Source: UBA4572 sp049965515 (GTDB lineage Bacteria > Nitrospirota > Leptospirillia > Leptospirillales > Leptospirillaceae). From it: a stretch of DNA of 64,000 bases. The stretch covers positions 1-64,000 of the forward strand of contig JBMFWG010000002.1 of NCBI GenBank assembly GCA_049965515.1, written 5' to 3'. This document shows, in pieces, positions 44,861-53,884 of the stretch; position 1 is the stretch's first letter, and every line of letters starts with the position of its first letter. The notes under the pieces were generated by a model that saw only the letters and a program-made list of their open reading frames with translations, did not search any database and had not been told where the DNA came from. Made by a program: the position numbers and the translations under genes.

Positions 44861-45693
44861 CAAAATCATATTTAACGGAATCCTCCTCGGTAAATGGAGG
44901 AAAGCTTTCTTTGGTCGGTTTTGGCCCTGGAGCCGAGGACCATCTCACTCCCATTGCCAGAAAGGCCATTGAACGAGCAGATGTGGTGATCGGCTATCGG
45001 ACCTACATCGATCTTGTTCGTCATCTTGTAAACGGCAAGTCGGTGATCGAGACCGGAATGACGGAAGAAATCGACAGGGCGACCCAGGCCGTCGAGCTGG
45101 CCTACCAGGGGAACCATGTCGTTCTTGTCAGCAGCGGAGACGTAGGGATCTACGGCATGGCCGGGCTGGCCTTTGAGGTTCTGGGAGAGAAAGGCTGGAC
45201 CGGAGAGGAGATTGAGGTGAGTGTCCTTCCGGGAATTACCGCCCTTTCCGCCTGTGCCTCCCTTTTGGGGGCACCACTCATGCACGACTTTGCCTCCATT
45301 AGCCTCTCGGATCTGTTGACGCCCTGGGAGGTGATCCGGAAGCGTCTTGAGGCGGCGGCGATGGCAGATTTTGTGGTGGCACTCTATAACCCCCGCTCTT
45401 CCAAGAGGGTTCGCCAAGTCGAGGAGGCACGGGAAATTCTCCTCTCCCATCGACGTCCCGACACTCCAGTGGGAATCGTCAAGAGCGCGATGCGTGACGG
45501 TGAAACGGTTGTGATCACAACCCTCGACCATATGCTCGAACATCCGATCGGGATGTTGACCACCATCCTCGTGGGGAACTCCCAGACCCGCCTTTTGGCC
45601 GGACGGATGGTGACTCCCCGGGGATATCGGAACAAGTATGATCTTGAGACGGGAGAAAAAATTGCCAAAAAGAAAGGATCCGGCCCGGAATGA
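44857..45693 (+). CDS. cbiH: Precorrin-3B C17-methyltransferase
   Basis: A 278-residue tetrapyrrole methylase (CbiH/CobJ) that drives ring contraction. It has LVGFGPGAEDHLTPIARKAI, VVIGYRTYIDLV, VLVSSGDVGIYGMAGLAFEV, and VALYNPRSSKR. In an operon with cbiD and cbiG the anaerobic, cobalt-early form is expected. It overlaps both neighbours by 4 nt. Confidence 0.94.
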   Translation: MTKSYLTESSSVNGGKLSLVGFGPGAEDHLTPIARKAIERADVVIGYRTYIDLVRHLVNGKSVIETGMTEEIDRATQAVELAYQGNHVVLVSSGDVGIYGMAGLAFEVLGEKGWTGEEIEVSVLPGITALSACASLLGAPLMHDFASISLSDLLTPWEVIRKRLEAAAMADFVVALYNPRSSKRVRQVEEAREILLSHRRPDTPVGIVKSAMRDGETVVITTLDHMLEHPIGMLTTILVGNSQTRLLAGRMVTPRGYRNKYDLETGEKIAKKKGSGPE

Positions 45694-46229
45694 CTGACAC
45701 AGATAAGGAAAAGGGGCTGGTGATCGTCTATACCGGAGACGGAAAGGGAAAGACCACCGCGGCACTTGGTCTTCTTTACCGGGCCTCAGGCTACCGGATG
45801 AAAAGCCTGATGATCCAGTTCATGAAGGGCCGGATGCATTCCGGGGAGCGGGAGGCGGCCACCCGCGATTCCAACGGACTTGTCACGATCGTTCCTCTCG
45901 GGGAAGGGTTTACCTGGGAGACGAAGGATGCGGCAAGAGACCGGTCCGTGGCCCAGCAGGCCTTCGACTATGCCAGAAAAGAGGTCCTCTCAGGGGAGTA
46001 TGATCTTGTCGTCCTTGATGAAATCAATATCGCCCTTCGCTACAATTATATAGATGTTCCACAGGTTCTGGCGCTCCTTGATGAACGTCCGTTTCACCAG
46101 AATATCGTCCTGACGGGTCGCAATGCTCCGGAGGCTCTTCTGGAGCGTGCCGATCTTGTGACGGAGATGAAGATGATCAAGCATCCCTTCGAAAAAGGGA
46201 TTCTTGCACGGAAAGGGGTCGATTTTTAA
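45690..46229 (+). CDS. cobO: Cob(I)yrinic acid a,c-diamide adenosyltransferase
   Basis: A 179-residue BtuR/CobA/CobO-type adenosyltransferase. It has the P-loop IVYTGDGKGKTTAALGLLYR, MIQFMKGRMHSGE, and YDLVVLDEINIALRYN. It attaches the upper adenosyl ligand to the corrin cobalt. It is last of the cbi genes and shares a base with the def start. Confidence 0.95.
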   Translation: MTDTDKEKGLVIVYTGDGKGKTTAALGLLYRASGYRMKSLMIQFMKGRMHSGEREAATRDSNGLVTIVPLGEGFTWETKDAARDRSVAQQAFDYARKEVLSGEYDLVVLDEINIALRYNYIDVPQVLALLDERPFHQNIVLTGRNAPEALLERADLVTEMKMIKHPFEKGILARKGVDF

Positions 46230-46783
46230 TGGCGCTTCTCAAGATTGCGAAGATGGGTAATCCGGTTCTTCGAAAAATTTCCGAACCGGTCAGTAAGGAG
46301 GAAATCGCACGACCGGAATTCCAGCGCTTTCTCGATGACATGATCGAGACGATGAAGGATGAGGATGGTCTGGGCCTTGCCGCTCCCCAGGTCCACGTCT
46401 CAAAGCAGGTAGTCATTATTGAAAGCCTCGATGACCCCCGTTCCGAGGACGCGCCTCCCACCCCCCTTCTGGTCCTGATCAATCCTGTCTTTAAATACAT
46501 GTCCAAGGAGACCCGAACCGGGTGGGAGGGATGCCTCTCCCTCGACAATCTTCGGGGAAAGGTGACGCGCTCCCGCGCGGTCAAGCTCGAAGCCCTCGGA
46601 CGAAAGGGAGAGACTATTGTCCTTGATTGGGAGGAATTTCCTGCGGTGGTCCTGCAACATGAGATCGACCACCTCCGGGGACATCTCTTTGTCGACAGGA
46701 TGAAGGACATGTCAACGCTGACTCATCTTGGAGAATTCCACCGCTACTGGATCAAGGGCGAAAAGGACGTCGAGGAGGTCTAG
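46229..46783 (+). CDS. def: Peptide deformylase
   Basis: A 184-residue metalloprotease removing N-formyl groups from new proteins. All three motifs are present: GLGLAAPQVHV, GWEGCLSLDN (Cys ligand) and VVLQHEIDHLRGHLF (HExxH-type ligands). Its start overlaps the cobO stop, so it is co-transcribed with cobalamin genes, a placement with no obvious functional link. Confidence 0.96.
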   Translation: MALLKIAKMGNPVLRKISEPVSKEEIARPEFQRFLDDMIETMKDEDGLGLAAPQVHVSKQVVIIESLDDPRSEDAPPTPLLVLINPVFKYMSKETRTGWEGCLSLDNLRGKVTRSRAVKLEALGRKGETIVLDWEEFPAVVLQHEIDHLRGHLFVDRMKDMSTLTHLGEFHRYWIKGEKDVEEV

Positions 46784-46833
46784 GAGGAGAGGGCGATCCC
46801 CATGGGCGCCCGTCGGGATGCAAAAAATGGGCG

Positions 46834-47556
46834 TTATGCGAGTTCCGCAAGAAGGGAGAGGGTCGCCTCCCTGGGATTGGGCCCGGCGATGATGGGCCGT
46901 CCGACGACGAGAAGGTCAGAACCTTCGGTTAAGGCCTCCTGGGGTGATCGGGCGTTGAACTGATCATCCCAGGCGCTGGTCGGTCCCTTGGGCCGGATTC
47001 CGGGAGTCACGAAAAAAGGGGACTCTCCCCACAACATCCTGGCTCGGGAAAGCTCTCCGGGGGACATCACAAGGCCATCCGCCCCGGAGGAGAGGGCGAC
47101 AGATCCCAGACGGACTACTCCCTCTTCACGACTGGGGTATCCCATTTCCTTCACTTCCGCTTCCGTCAGGTGAGTCAAAAGGGTGACCGCGATCAGCGCG
47201 GGAGGCTCTGGTCCCAAAGAGTCCAGGGATTTTCGGGCGGCAGAAATCATGGCGGTGCCTCCCTGGGCATGGATGGTGACCATCCGGATTGCCGGAGACG
47301 GAAGGCGGAGGAGGGTCTCGAACACGGTGTTCGGAATGTCGTGCCATTTGAGGTCGAGAAAGACAGGGATCCGAAGGCTCTCTGCCGTCACAAGAAAATC
47401 CTTTCCCCAGGAAAGAAAGGGAACGGGTCCGCATTTGACCATTCCTACCAGAGGGCCAAGATCCCGAAGCAATGCTATCCCCTGATCTCTCTCCGACAGG
47501 TCGATGGCAAGGCAGAGGGGGTTTTTGAGCCCCAGCCTCTCCCTAATTCCCCTCAC
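46834..47556 (-). CDS. pyrF: Orotidine 5'-phosphate decarboxylase
   Basis: About 240 residues. The catalytic FLDLKWHDIPNTV motif (Asp-Lys-Asp set), the early LCLAIDLSERDQGIALL and the late FVTPGIRPKG phosphate site are visible. Last step of UMP synthesis. The GTG start at 47556 overlaps the prmA stop (GTGA); a longer frame upstream is shadow sequence. Confidence 0.93.
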   Translation of the reverse strand: MRGIRERLGLKNPLCLAIDLSERDQGIALLRDLGPLVGMVKCGPVPFLSWGKDFLVTAESLRIPVFLDLKWHDIPNTVFETLLRLPSPAIRMVTIHAQGGTAMISAARKSLDSLGPEPPALIAVTLLTHLTEAEVKEMGYPSREEGVVRLGSVALSSGADGLVMSPGELSRARMLWGESPFFVTPGIRPKGPTSAWDDQFNARSPQEALTEGSDLLVVGRPIIAGPNPREATLSLLAELA

Positions 47557-48434
47557 GACGGCCTCCCCCCCTTGTCGAGGACATAGGTATCGTATCGCTC
47601 TCCCGGAACATGCCGTACCCTGGCCGAAAGCCCTGAAAGGACGCGGGCGACCCCATCCGTCTCTTCCTTCGACACTCCGGAGCAAATCATCCGGCCCGTG
47701 GGGGAGAGCCTCTCGTAGAGCGTCGGTGAGGTCGTGCAGAGGATCCCCCCCGTCACATTGGCCAGAATCATATCAAAAGAGGGCAGGGGAGAGGTCGGAG
47801 AAATCTCTTCAAATGACCGGTAAACATGGCTCCGGTCATCCATTTTGTTTGCTTGAAGATTGTGACGGGTGGCCTCCATGGCATACGGATCGTTGTCGAT
47901 GGAAATAAGAGTGGCCTCTTTCATAAGGTTCAGGGCTGCGACTCCAAGAATCCCCGTCCCGGATCCAAAATCAAGAATCAAAGGGGACTCCCCCGTCCAT
48001 TGATCCGCCGTCTCCACAATCAGTTCAAGACATCGGTAGGTGGTTTCGTGGAGGCCCGTTCCGAAGGCCATTTGCGGATCGATCCGAATGACGTCAGGAG
48101 GAGTCAGAACCTCAGGGTCTTCCCATGACGGAACAACTCTTAGCCTGTCCCTCACCGTAAAGCTTTTAAATCCCTGCTCCTTCCATATCTCTTGCCAGTC
48201 TTCCTGTCGTGCCGACCGGATTTCAATCGCTGAGGCTCCCAGGGAGATCAGGGCCGACTCCATCAGAAGCCATTCGGCGGAGGCGGGATCGGGAGGAACA
48301 AAGACGAGTCGGCAGGGGGACCCCTCCTCGATGAGGACCGATGACGGGCTGTGATCATTGAGCCAGTGGAGGAGGCCGTCAAGATCCTCGGAAAAACAGT
48401 GGAAAGAGGCATAAGTATAAGTGGAAGGAGACAT
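47553..48434 (-). CDS. prmA: Ribosomal protein L11 methyltransferase
   Basis: A 293-residue SAM enzyme. It has an N-terminal substrate-binding domain (W, E and L-rich, with EDWQEIWKEQGFKSF), DPQMAFGTGLHETT, motif I LILDFGSGTGILGVAAL and a late MILANVTGG in place of the common ANILA. It trimethylates L11. It lies 13 nt after the redoxin gene. Confidence 0.92.
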   Translation of the reverse strand: MSPSTYTYASFHCFSEDLDGLLHWLNDHSPSSVLIEEGSPCRLVFVPPDPASAEWLLMESALISLGASAIEIRSARQEDWQEIWKEQGFKSFTVRDRLRVVPSWEDPEVLTPPDVIRIDPQMAFGTGLHETTYRCLELIVETADQWTGESPLILDFGSGTGILGVAALNLMKEATLISIDNDPYAMEATRHNLQANKMDDRSHVYRSFEEISPTSPLPSFDMILANVTGGILCTTSPTLYERLSPTGRMICSGVSKEETDGVARVLSGLSARVRHVPGERYDTYVLDKGGRPS

Positions 48435-48447
48435 CGAGACAAAATCC

Positions 48448-49500
48448 TCAGGGGTTGAACGTGAGCGTATAGAGAGAGGTGCCGGGGGTCAGGAAGACAA
48501 GGTCCAGCCGGTGGGGACCATAGGGTTGTCCATTAACAAGGACATACATCCGGGAATGGTTGACCCGTACCAAAGCTCCGGACTTCGGATCGATCGTGAT
48601 ATCGGATCCGGCCTCATTTTTTGAGAGAGGATATCCATCAACGGAAACAAGGACAATGCCCTCGGGTTGGTTCTTCGGACGTCTCATGACAGCATTGACC
48701 CCTCGCCCCTCATAGTAGATGGTCAGGGTCGGAGGGTGGTTATCTTTCGAAATTCCCGAAAAAATATGATCCGGGGTGGATGACCATAAGCCACTAAGAA
48801 TTATTGAATTGTTTATACTGATATGGCCAGAATAAAAATATTCAGCGGGATGAAATCCTGAAGGATTTCCAAGGTGTCCCCGGTCTGTTCCCGCATAGAG
48901 CTCCGGGGTGAGATCGGGGGAGAATCCGGTGGAATCCGTCGTCCCCGAAAGACGAGCGGGAAGATGAAGGGCGGAGACGATACTGTCTTCAAGTTCGTCA
49001 TATCCTCCCTCCCCGATGGAGTGGTAGAGAAGTGTTCCGTCGGGAGAATAAAGGTAGTCGGAGGGCCAGTAATGATTCTTGAAGCGTCTCCAAAGAGTCT
49101 GGTCCTTGTCGAGAACGACGGGAAAGTTAATGTGATATTGCCAAATAGCCCGCTCGATCCTCTCGGGCCGTGCGGCAAAGTCGAACTCGGGAGAGTGGAT
49201 CCCGACAATGACGAGACCCTTCCCCTTGTACTTGCGATAGATCTCTTCAAGGTGAGGAAATGTTCGAATGCAGTTGATGCACGTGTAGTCCCAAAAATCA
49301 TAGAGGACGACTTTTCCCTCGAGGGAAGGTGGGGGAACGAATCCCTGTCCGTTCACCCATCCGCCATTTCCTTCAAGGGAGATGGGAGTGGAAAAGGAGC
49401 GGGCAGGAAAGCCCAAAAGGACAAGGAAGGCGGTTATGAGAAAAAATGAGGTGACAGGGGAGGGAAGAGTGCGGGACGAGACAGTTCCGGAGTCTTTCAT
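48448..49500 (-). CDS. Secreted thioredoxin-fold protein with C-terminal beta domain (DipZ-like)
   Basis: A 350-residue protein. A signal peptide or anchor (FFLITAFLVLLGFPARSFS) is followed by a redoxin domain with DFWDYTCINCIRTFPHLEE (redox CxxC, CINC) and VVLDKDQTLWRRFKNHYWPS. A C-terminal beta-rich domain (about 200-350) contains NSIILSGLWSSTPDHIF and VNHSRMYVLVNGQPYGPH. This resembles DipZ soluble domains without the CcdA-type membrane part. A periplasmic thiol reductant or cytochrome-maturation role is possible. Confidence 0.85.
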   Translation of the reverse strand: MKDSGTVSSRTLPSPVTSFFLITAFLVLLGFPARSFSTPISLEGNGGWVNGQGFVPPPSLEGKVVLYDFWDYTCINCIRTFPHLEEIYRKYKGKGLVIVGIHSPEFDFAARPERIERAIWQYHINFPVVLDKDQTLWRRFKNHYWPSDYLYSPDGTLLYHSIGEGGYDELEDSIVSALHLPARLSGTTDSTGFSPDLTPELYAGTDRGHLGNPSGFHPAEYFYSGHISINNSIILSGLWSSTPDHIFSGISKDNHPPTLTIYYEGRGVNAVMRRPKNQPEGIVLVSVDGYPLSKNEAGSDITIDPKSGALVRVNHSRMYVLVNGQPYGPHRLDLVFLTPGTSLYTLTFNP

Positions 49501-49540
49501 CGGCAGTAGTTCTCCCGGAGGGAAGGATAGGGGGGAAGAA

Positions 49541-49571
49541 AAAGAAAAGGAAGGCCCCGAGGGCCCTCCTT
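49541..49571 (-). terminator. Rho-independent terminator of the oxidoreductase operon
   Basis: On the minus strand AAGGAGGGCC, a 5-nt loop, then GGCCTTCCTT (10 bp with one G-T), followed by TTCTTTTT. It lies 30 nt after the ferredoxin-subunit stop. Confidence 0.85.
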
Positions 49572-49601
49572 TTGATAGATCAAAGAGTCAGAAGCGAGAT
49601 G

Positions 49602-49886
49602 TCAGGGATGTTTCCCCGTCCAGGTTTCGGGACGGAACCCTTCTTTGGAAAGTTCGAAGGTATCTTTGAGGTCCGTAATCATAATCATCTTGATGGCGTG
49701 GTGCTTGGCCAGGTCATCACAGATGCCGACGCAGATTTCACAGCCTTTGCAACGATCTACAGCGACAAAAGCCGTTTTTGCGGCGTTATCGTAGAGGATG
49801 GTGTTGGCCTCGGGGCAGTACTGGGTGCAGAGGCGGCAGGCGGTTTCACTGCAGATAGCTTGGTCGATGTGCGCGACAAGATACAA
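49602..49886 (-). CDS. Ferredoxin-type subunit of 2-oxoacid:ferredoxin oxidoreductase
   Basis: A 94-residue protein with two Fe-S cysteine clusters: ICSETACRLCTQYCPE and RCKGCEICVGICDD. The second lacks the usual proline after its last cysteine. It probably carries electrons between the TPP/Fe-S core and free ferredoxin. It is last of the four-gene operon, 21 nt after the gamma gene. Confidence 0.88.
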   Translation of the reverse strand: MYLVAHIDQAICSETACRLCTQYCPEANTILYDNAAKTAFVAVDRCKGCEICVGICDDLAKHHAIKMIMITDLKDTFELSKEGFRPETWTGKHP

Positions 49887-49907
49887 GGGATTTCTCCTTT
49901 AGTTAGA

Positions 49908-50603
49908 TCAGACGGAGGCCTTTTGGCTTTTAGCGGCCCAGCCGTGATCCTGGGCATATTTGTAGGCGGCGGCAATAACGGCCATGTTGCTCTTTAATAG
50001 CTGCTCTTTTTTGGCAAACTTCTTTTCAATCACGTTGTCGAGAGCGGCCGTGCCTCCGGAGACGACAAATCCCTTTCCGAGAAAGCGTTCCCGAACAGAT
50101 TGTTCGAGAGACTCCATCGAGGGAATGCCAAGGATTGAGGCGATGGCGCCCACCATTGCCATATTTGTGGCGAGATCGGTTCCTCCGACTTCCCGGGCCA
50201 TCGTTGTGGCTGGAAGATAGTGAATCCGTGCCTGACGCTCCTCAAGTTCACGCACCTCATCGGGCTGCAGGGGAATCGGAGTGTCGGAGTTGATGAGGAC
50301 CACACCGTTCTGCTTGAGTCCTGAATAGAAGGGCATCGTATAGGATTTGCCATGAGTGATCACCTGGGGGTGGAAGATCATGATCACGTTCGGGTAGATG
50401 ATTTCCCCAATTTCATAAATTTTGTCGATGGCAATGCGGACGTAGGATTCAACCGGGGCCATGCGCTTCTCGGAGCCGAAAAAGGGAACGAGGGTGCTTT
50501 CCCCGCCATTAATCACCATCCCGTTGCTCAGGATATGGGAGGCGGTGACGACTCCCTGGCCTCCGATGCCGGCCATACGGATGTTGTAACGCTTGAGTTG
50601 CAT
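49908..50603 (-). CDS. 2-oxoacid:ferredoxin oxidoreductase, gamma subunit
   Basis: A 231-residue protein of the PorG/KorC family: IRMAGIGGQGVVTASHILS, STLVPFFGSEKRMAPVESYVRI and INSDTPIPL are typical. The gamma domain supports CoA and substrate handling in the complex. The start follows GGAGATCGCCCC. Pyruvate and 2-oxoglutarate specificity cannot be separated here. Confidence 0.9.
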   Translation of the reverse strand: MQLKRYNIRMAGIGGQGVVTASHILSNGMVINGGESTLVPFFGSEKRMAPVESYVRIAIDKIYEIGEIIYPNVIMIFHPQVITHGKSYTMPFYSGLKQNGVVLINSDTPIPLQPDEVRELEERQARIHYLPATTMAREVGGTDLATNMAMVGAIASILGIPSMESLEQSVRERFLGKGFVVSGGTAALDNVIEKKFAKKEQLLKSNMAVIAAAYKYAQDHGWAAKSQKASV

Positions 50604-50672
50604 GGGGCGATCTCCTTCAAATGGGGGGAGGGAAAATAATAAGGGGCGTTTTCCCTCCCGGGGGTCCTACTC

Positions 50673-51536
50673 CTACTTCTTGGCTTTCTTGGATGTATCG
50701 ATGGAATCAAGATAGGCCTTGGCTTCATCGGAGATGATTTCCATGAACCCGTAACGCTTCGATTCGATCTCCCGGGCATCGTCAAGAACCTTCGGGGTCG
50801 GAATGGCGTATTCGATGTTGCAGGAGGTGTAGGCCTGAATAAAGGTGGGGCCGACTTCCCGGGCAATCATGACGGCTTTTCTGACAACAGACGCCACCCG
50901 GGTCGGATTGGTGGGGGTCAGTCGGGCGATGTAGGCAACACCTGAAGTCTGGGCCAGCCCAATCATATCCATCTTGTCGAAGAGCTTCCCTTTGGGAGCC
51001 ATCTTCAGAAGGGCTCCGCGCTCGGTCATACCGCTCTCCTGACCGCCGGTGTTTCCGTAGACTTCGTTGTCAAGCATGATGGTCGTAAAGCGTTCCTTAC
51101 GGAACCAGGAGTGCATCACGGCGCTGAAACCGATGTCCGCGAGTCCACCGTCACCTGCCATCACAACTACATCCTTGGCCTGGTCTTTGAATCGGACTTC
51201 AAGGCCACGCTTGAGGCCGGAGGCCACCGCATTGGTGTCTCCGTAGTTGCCGTAGATGAAGGGGATGGAGGTCTGGGTCAATGCAAGACGACCACATCCG
51301 GCTGTTCCGATGAGGATGGTATGCTCGGGATTGGGGAGTCCCACCATGGTCAGCCGGATGAAAAGCGTCATGGCACAGCCGGCACACATGGGGTGCTCTT
51401 CAAGAACCTCCTTGAAGGATCCCATTTCGGAAACCTTTTTCTGCTTTCCGTAGGGGCCGCGCTCCACGAGGTCCACATATTCCTTGGTCATGTACTTCTC
51501 CCAACCGGGAGTGATTGTCATATTCTTAAGGCTCAT
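50673..51536 (-). CDS. 2-oxoacid:ferredoxin oxidoreductase, beta (TPP) subunit
   Basis: A 287-residue TPP subunit. The Fe-S cysteines begin with HPMCAGCAMTLFIRL, then IGTAGCGRLAL and a late AYTSCNIEYAIPT. The TPP and Mg site reads MAGDGGLADIGFSAVMHS with TIMLDNEVYGNTGGQ. It performs the decarboxylation or, in the reductive TCA direction, the CO2-adding half-reaction with electrons from ferredoxin. Confidence 0.93.
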   Translation of the reverse strand: MSLKNMTITPGWEKYMTKEYVDLVERGPYGKQKKVSEMGSFKEVLEEHPMCAGCAMTLFIRLTMVGLPNPEHTILIGTAGCGRLALTQTSIPFIYGNYGDTNAVASGLKRGLEVRFKDQAKDVVVMAGDGGLADIGFSAVMHSWFRKERFTTIMLDNEVYGNTGGQESGMTERGALLKMAPKGKLFDKMDMIGLAQTSGVAYIARLTPTNPTRVASVVRKAVMIAREVGPTFIQAYTSCNIEYAIPTPKVLDDAREIESKRYGFMEIISDEAKAYLDSIDTSKKAKK

Positions 51537-51620
51537 CGGTATGCTCCATATTCTTCGTAAGTCAAAGAAGTTATTTTTTGACGTCGTGTTGTTTTGTTGA
51601 GCCAGAATGTCTTGTCGTGA

Positions 51621-52865
51621 CTAAAATACAAACTTCTTGTTCGGAAAGATCGTCTGAAGGATCATCTCTGTGGGCATGGACATCCCTCCGTAAACCCGGG
51701 GTCCGGGAACGATCTCTGCCTTGGAGTGACCGTACAGCGCGGTGACGATCTCACGATGAAGCCATCCCATGTAATTAAACTCGGGGACGATGATTCTCTT
51801 CGCGTGCTTGCAAGCCTCGCGAAGTTCCGGCGTGGGGAAGGGGCGGATCGAACGAACCTTGATGAGTCCGATCTTGGTGTTGTGCTCCTCTTCCGCCTGA
51901 CGGACAGCCTCCCGGGACTGGGAGACAGCGCTTCCGGAAGCGATAAGGACGGTCTCGGCATCAGGGTTGACAACCTCGATCAGTCCTCCCATGTACTTGT
52001 TGATGTAGCGACGGGCTCGTTCATTGGCCGCCCAGACTTCCTGCTGCCAGGAGGCATGAACCTGATAGCTGATGAAGTTGCTCTTCTGGATTGGTGCATC
52101 ACGAGAGAGACGGGCCGGGGGATTTTCATTATCCATCGCAGGAACAGCTTCGGCATAGGGATCTCTCGGAGGAAGCTTGATGTCCTTTGAGGGGATGTGG
52201 ACATAACCGCGGGCGTGGGTGACAAAGAACCCGTCCACAGCTACCGCCACGGGGAGGGTGACCTCTGGCCGTTCAGAAATGATGAAGGCCTTCATGGTGT
52301 AGTCGAAGAAGTCCTGCTGATTCTCTCCGTGCAGGAGGATCAGACCGGAATTGAGGAGATAGGCGAGCTCGACATTGTCGGGCTGGATGGCGAGAGGGGC
52401 ATTGACCACCCGGCACATAATCAGAAGAACGGCGGGAATCCGTCCACCCGGCCAAGAGGCGATGACTTCCATGCCTCTCATGAGCCCCGGACCGGCGGTT
52501 GCGGTCATGGACCGGGCGCCTGCCCGGGAGGAGCCGGCTATGGCCGACATCACGCCGATTTCTTCTTCTCCACGGAAATATTCCTTGACATATCCTTCGG
52601 CCCAGAGGGATCCCACCTGTTGCATGGTTTCGCTCTGGGGAGTGATCGGGTAGGAGATGGCGACGTCGACGTTGGAGCGGCGAATCGCCTCCTTGGCGGC
52701 TTCGGACCCTGTAATGAACGCTCTTTCCCGGGGAGCTTCGAAGAACATGTATTCCGGGGTAACGACCTTCTGGCGATCGCCCGCGGAGAGTTCGCTCTCG
52801 GGGGTTCCCTTGACTTCAGGGGCTTTGCCTGCCTGGACGTCCTTGACTCCTGCCGAATCTGACAT
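51621..52865 (-). CDS. 2-oxoacid:ferredoxin oxidoreductase, alpha subunit
   Basis: A 414-residue PorA/KorA-type subunit. After a variable N-terminus of about 45 residues it has ITGSEAAKEAIRRSNVDVAI, SYPITPQSETMQQVG and MTATAGPGLMRGMEVIA (core TPP-cleft residues), then a C-terminal domain with IASGSAVSQSREAVRQ. It is first in the alpha-beta-gamma-ferredoxin order. Such enzymes make pyruvate or 2-oxoglutarate from acyl-CoA and CO2 in the reductive TCA cycle. Confidence 0.93.
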   Translation of the reverse strand: MSDSAGVKDVQAGKAPEVKGTPESELSAGDRQKVVTPEYMFFEAPRERAFITGSEAAKEAIRRSNVDVAISYPITPQSETMQQVGSLWAEGYVKEYFRGEEEIGVMSAIAGSSRAGARSMTATAGPGLMRGMEVIASWPGGRIPAVLLIMCRVVNAPLAIQPDNVELAYLLNSGLILLHGENQQDFFDYTMKAFIISERPEVTLPVAVAVDGFFVTHARGYVHIPSKDIKLPPRDPYAEAVPAMDNENPPARLSRDAPIQKSNFISYQVHASWQQEVWAANERARRYINKYMGGLIEVVNPDAETVLIASGSAVSQSREAVRQAEEEHNTKIGLIKVRSIRPFPTPELREACKHAKRIIVPEFNYMGWLHREIVTALYGHSKAEIVPGPRVYGGMSMPTEMILQTIFPNKKFVF

Positions 52866-52977
52866 TCATGACTCCTTAATATGGAAGATGGTCAGTGAAG
52901 AGAGAGTGTAAACGCATAGAGCTGGATTGGAACGGGCCAAGGCTCCGAATCAGGGTCCAGCGGAGACGGCAGAATCA

Positions 52978-53010
52978 CTCTGGCGTCTCGTGAAACGAGG
53001 CTAGCCAGAG
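52978..53010 (-). promoter_or_regulatory. Strong hairpin in the oxidoreductase operon leader
   Basis: CTCTGGC/GCCAGAG (7 bp) encloses CTCGT/ACGAG (5 bp) with small internal loops. It lies in the untranslated leader about 110 nt before the alpha-subunit start. The 52866-53287 gap has no credible gene: only this hairpin, a promoter and AT-rich sequence. Confidence 0.5.
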
Positions 53011-53157
53011 GAACCGTGTCTTTTTTTTCTGGGTCGAGATAACCAGCTGATGCCCAATGCCAGCCACCTGGGACCTGCCTGTCCAATTCGTGCTGAAGAG
53101 GATCCCGAATCTTCAATCAGCCTGCGACAACAAACAATAGTATCCAGCGTTCGAATA

Positions 53158-53186
53158 CACTATCACCAGATCTCAAATCAAGTCAA
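53158..53186 (-). promoter_or_regulatory. Putative promoter of the oxidoreductase operon
   Basis: On the minus strand TTGACT (53186-53181), a 17-bp spacer, then ATAGTG (53163-53158). The -10 is imperfect. It would give a leader of about 285 nt containing the 52978-53010 hairpin. Confidence 0.45.
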
Positions 53187-53287
53187 ACGATGGAGATCTC
53201 TCCTTGCGATGTCGGGAAGAAAAACCGGCCGGATGACGCTGAAAGACGTTGTTTTGTTTATTGACTTGTCCAGAGATTTCTGGAGAG

Positions 53288-53884
53288 TCATTCGGCATGT
53301 TCGTCGAGACCTGCGGCGAGATCGTGGCGAAACTCCTCCGGAATGTGCAGGGCCTTTGTCTCGTCCCACTTCCAGTCTGGACGTTTTTCTGGGTATTTGA
53401 CGAGATTCCGGGAATGAGCGATCCCTTCCGGTGTGGCTCCCCAGGGAGTAAATCCTGCTTCGGAGAGAAGGGCCGAGATCTCGTGCGTCAGACTTTTGAG
53501 GATGTCGAGCTCCCGGACATCGAGATGAATGTGGCCCGTCGGAGCAAGGGCATGGTCATCGAGAAGAATGATGGTCCCGCAGGATTCCCGGATAGTGTCG
53601 AGGTGCTCAAGGAGAGAGTCCAGTCGAACCTTGGGAATTCCGGAGAGAATAGTGATTCCCGACGAGAAGACAAGGGTATTTGCCGGCTTGAAATCGGAGA
53701 CGTGGGCCAGGTCAATGGCGGGAATCGTCTCCTCGAAGAAGCGCATCAGGCGACGGCGTTCCGCATCGGTATCGTTCCAGCCCCATCGGGTCGATGATCC
53801 GACCATGAGAGTCGGCCGTTCCGAGGTCAGGATCAGTCGGGCAAGGGAGCGCATATCATGAGAAGCTGTGTGTGTAGGTGTCAT
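53288..53884 (-). CDS. Unknown protein between the oxidoreductase and hydrogenase-4-like operons
   Basis: About 198 residues, not recognised. It is soluble, with no signal peptide and no cysteine cluster (only one Cys). Hydrophobic strands alternate with helices (PTLMVGSSTRWGW, NTLVFSSGITILSGI, GTIILLDDHALAPTGH), suggesting an alpha/beta domain. The start at 53884 is a guess among ATGs at 53899, 53884 and 53854. It is 150 nt after the NuoB-like gene and may be a downstream member of that operon. Confidence 0.6.
   Translation of the reverse strand: MTPTHTASHDMRSLARLILTSERPTLMVGSSTRWGWNDTDAERRRLMRFFEETIPAIDLAHVSDFKPANTLVFSSGITILSGIPKVRLDSLLEHLDTIRESCGTIILLDDHALAPTGHIHLDVRELDILKSLTHEISALLSEAGFTPWGATPEGIAHSRNLVKYPEKRPDWKWDETKALHIPEEFRHDLAAGLDEHAE

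Noticed and set aside
46796..46818. Terminator between def and pyrF
   Set aside because: There is an imperfect GC-rich hairpin, but no T run follows it on either strand in the needed direction.
52892..53369. Small minus-strand open frames as an extra oxidoreductase subunit
   Set aside because: They have no cysteine motifs, no ribosome sites and cover a likely promoter and leader.
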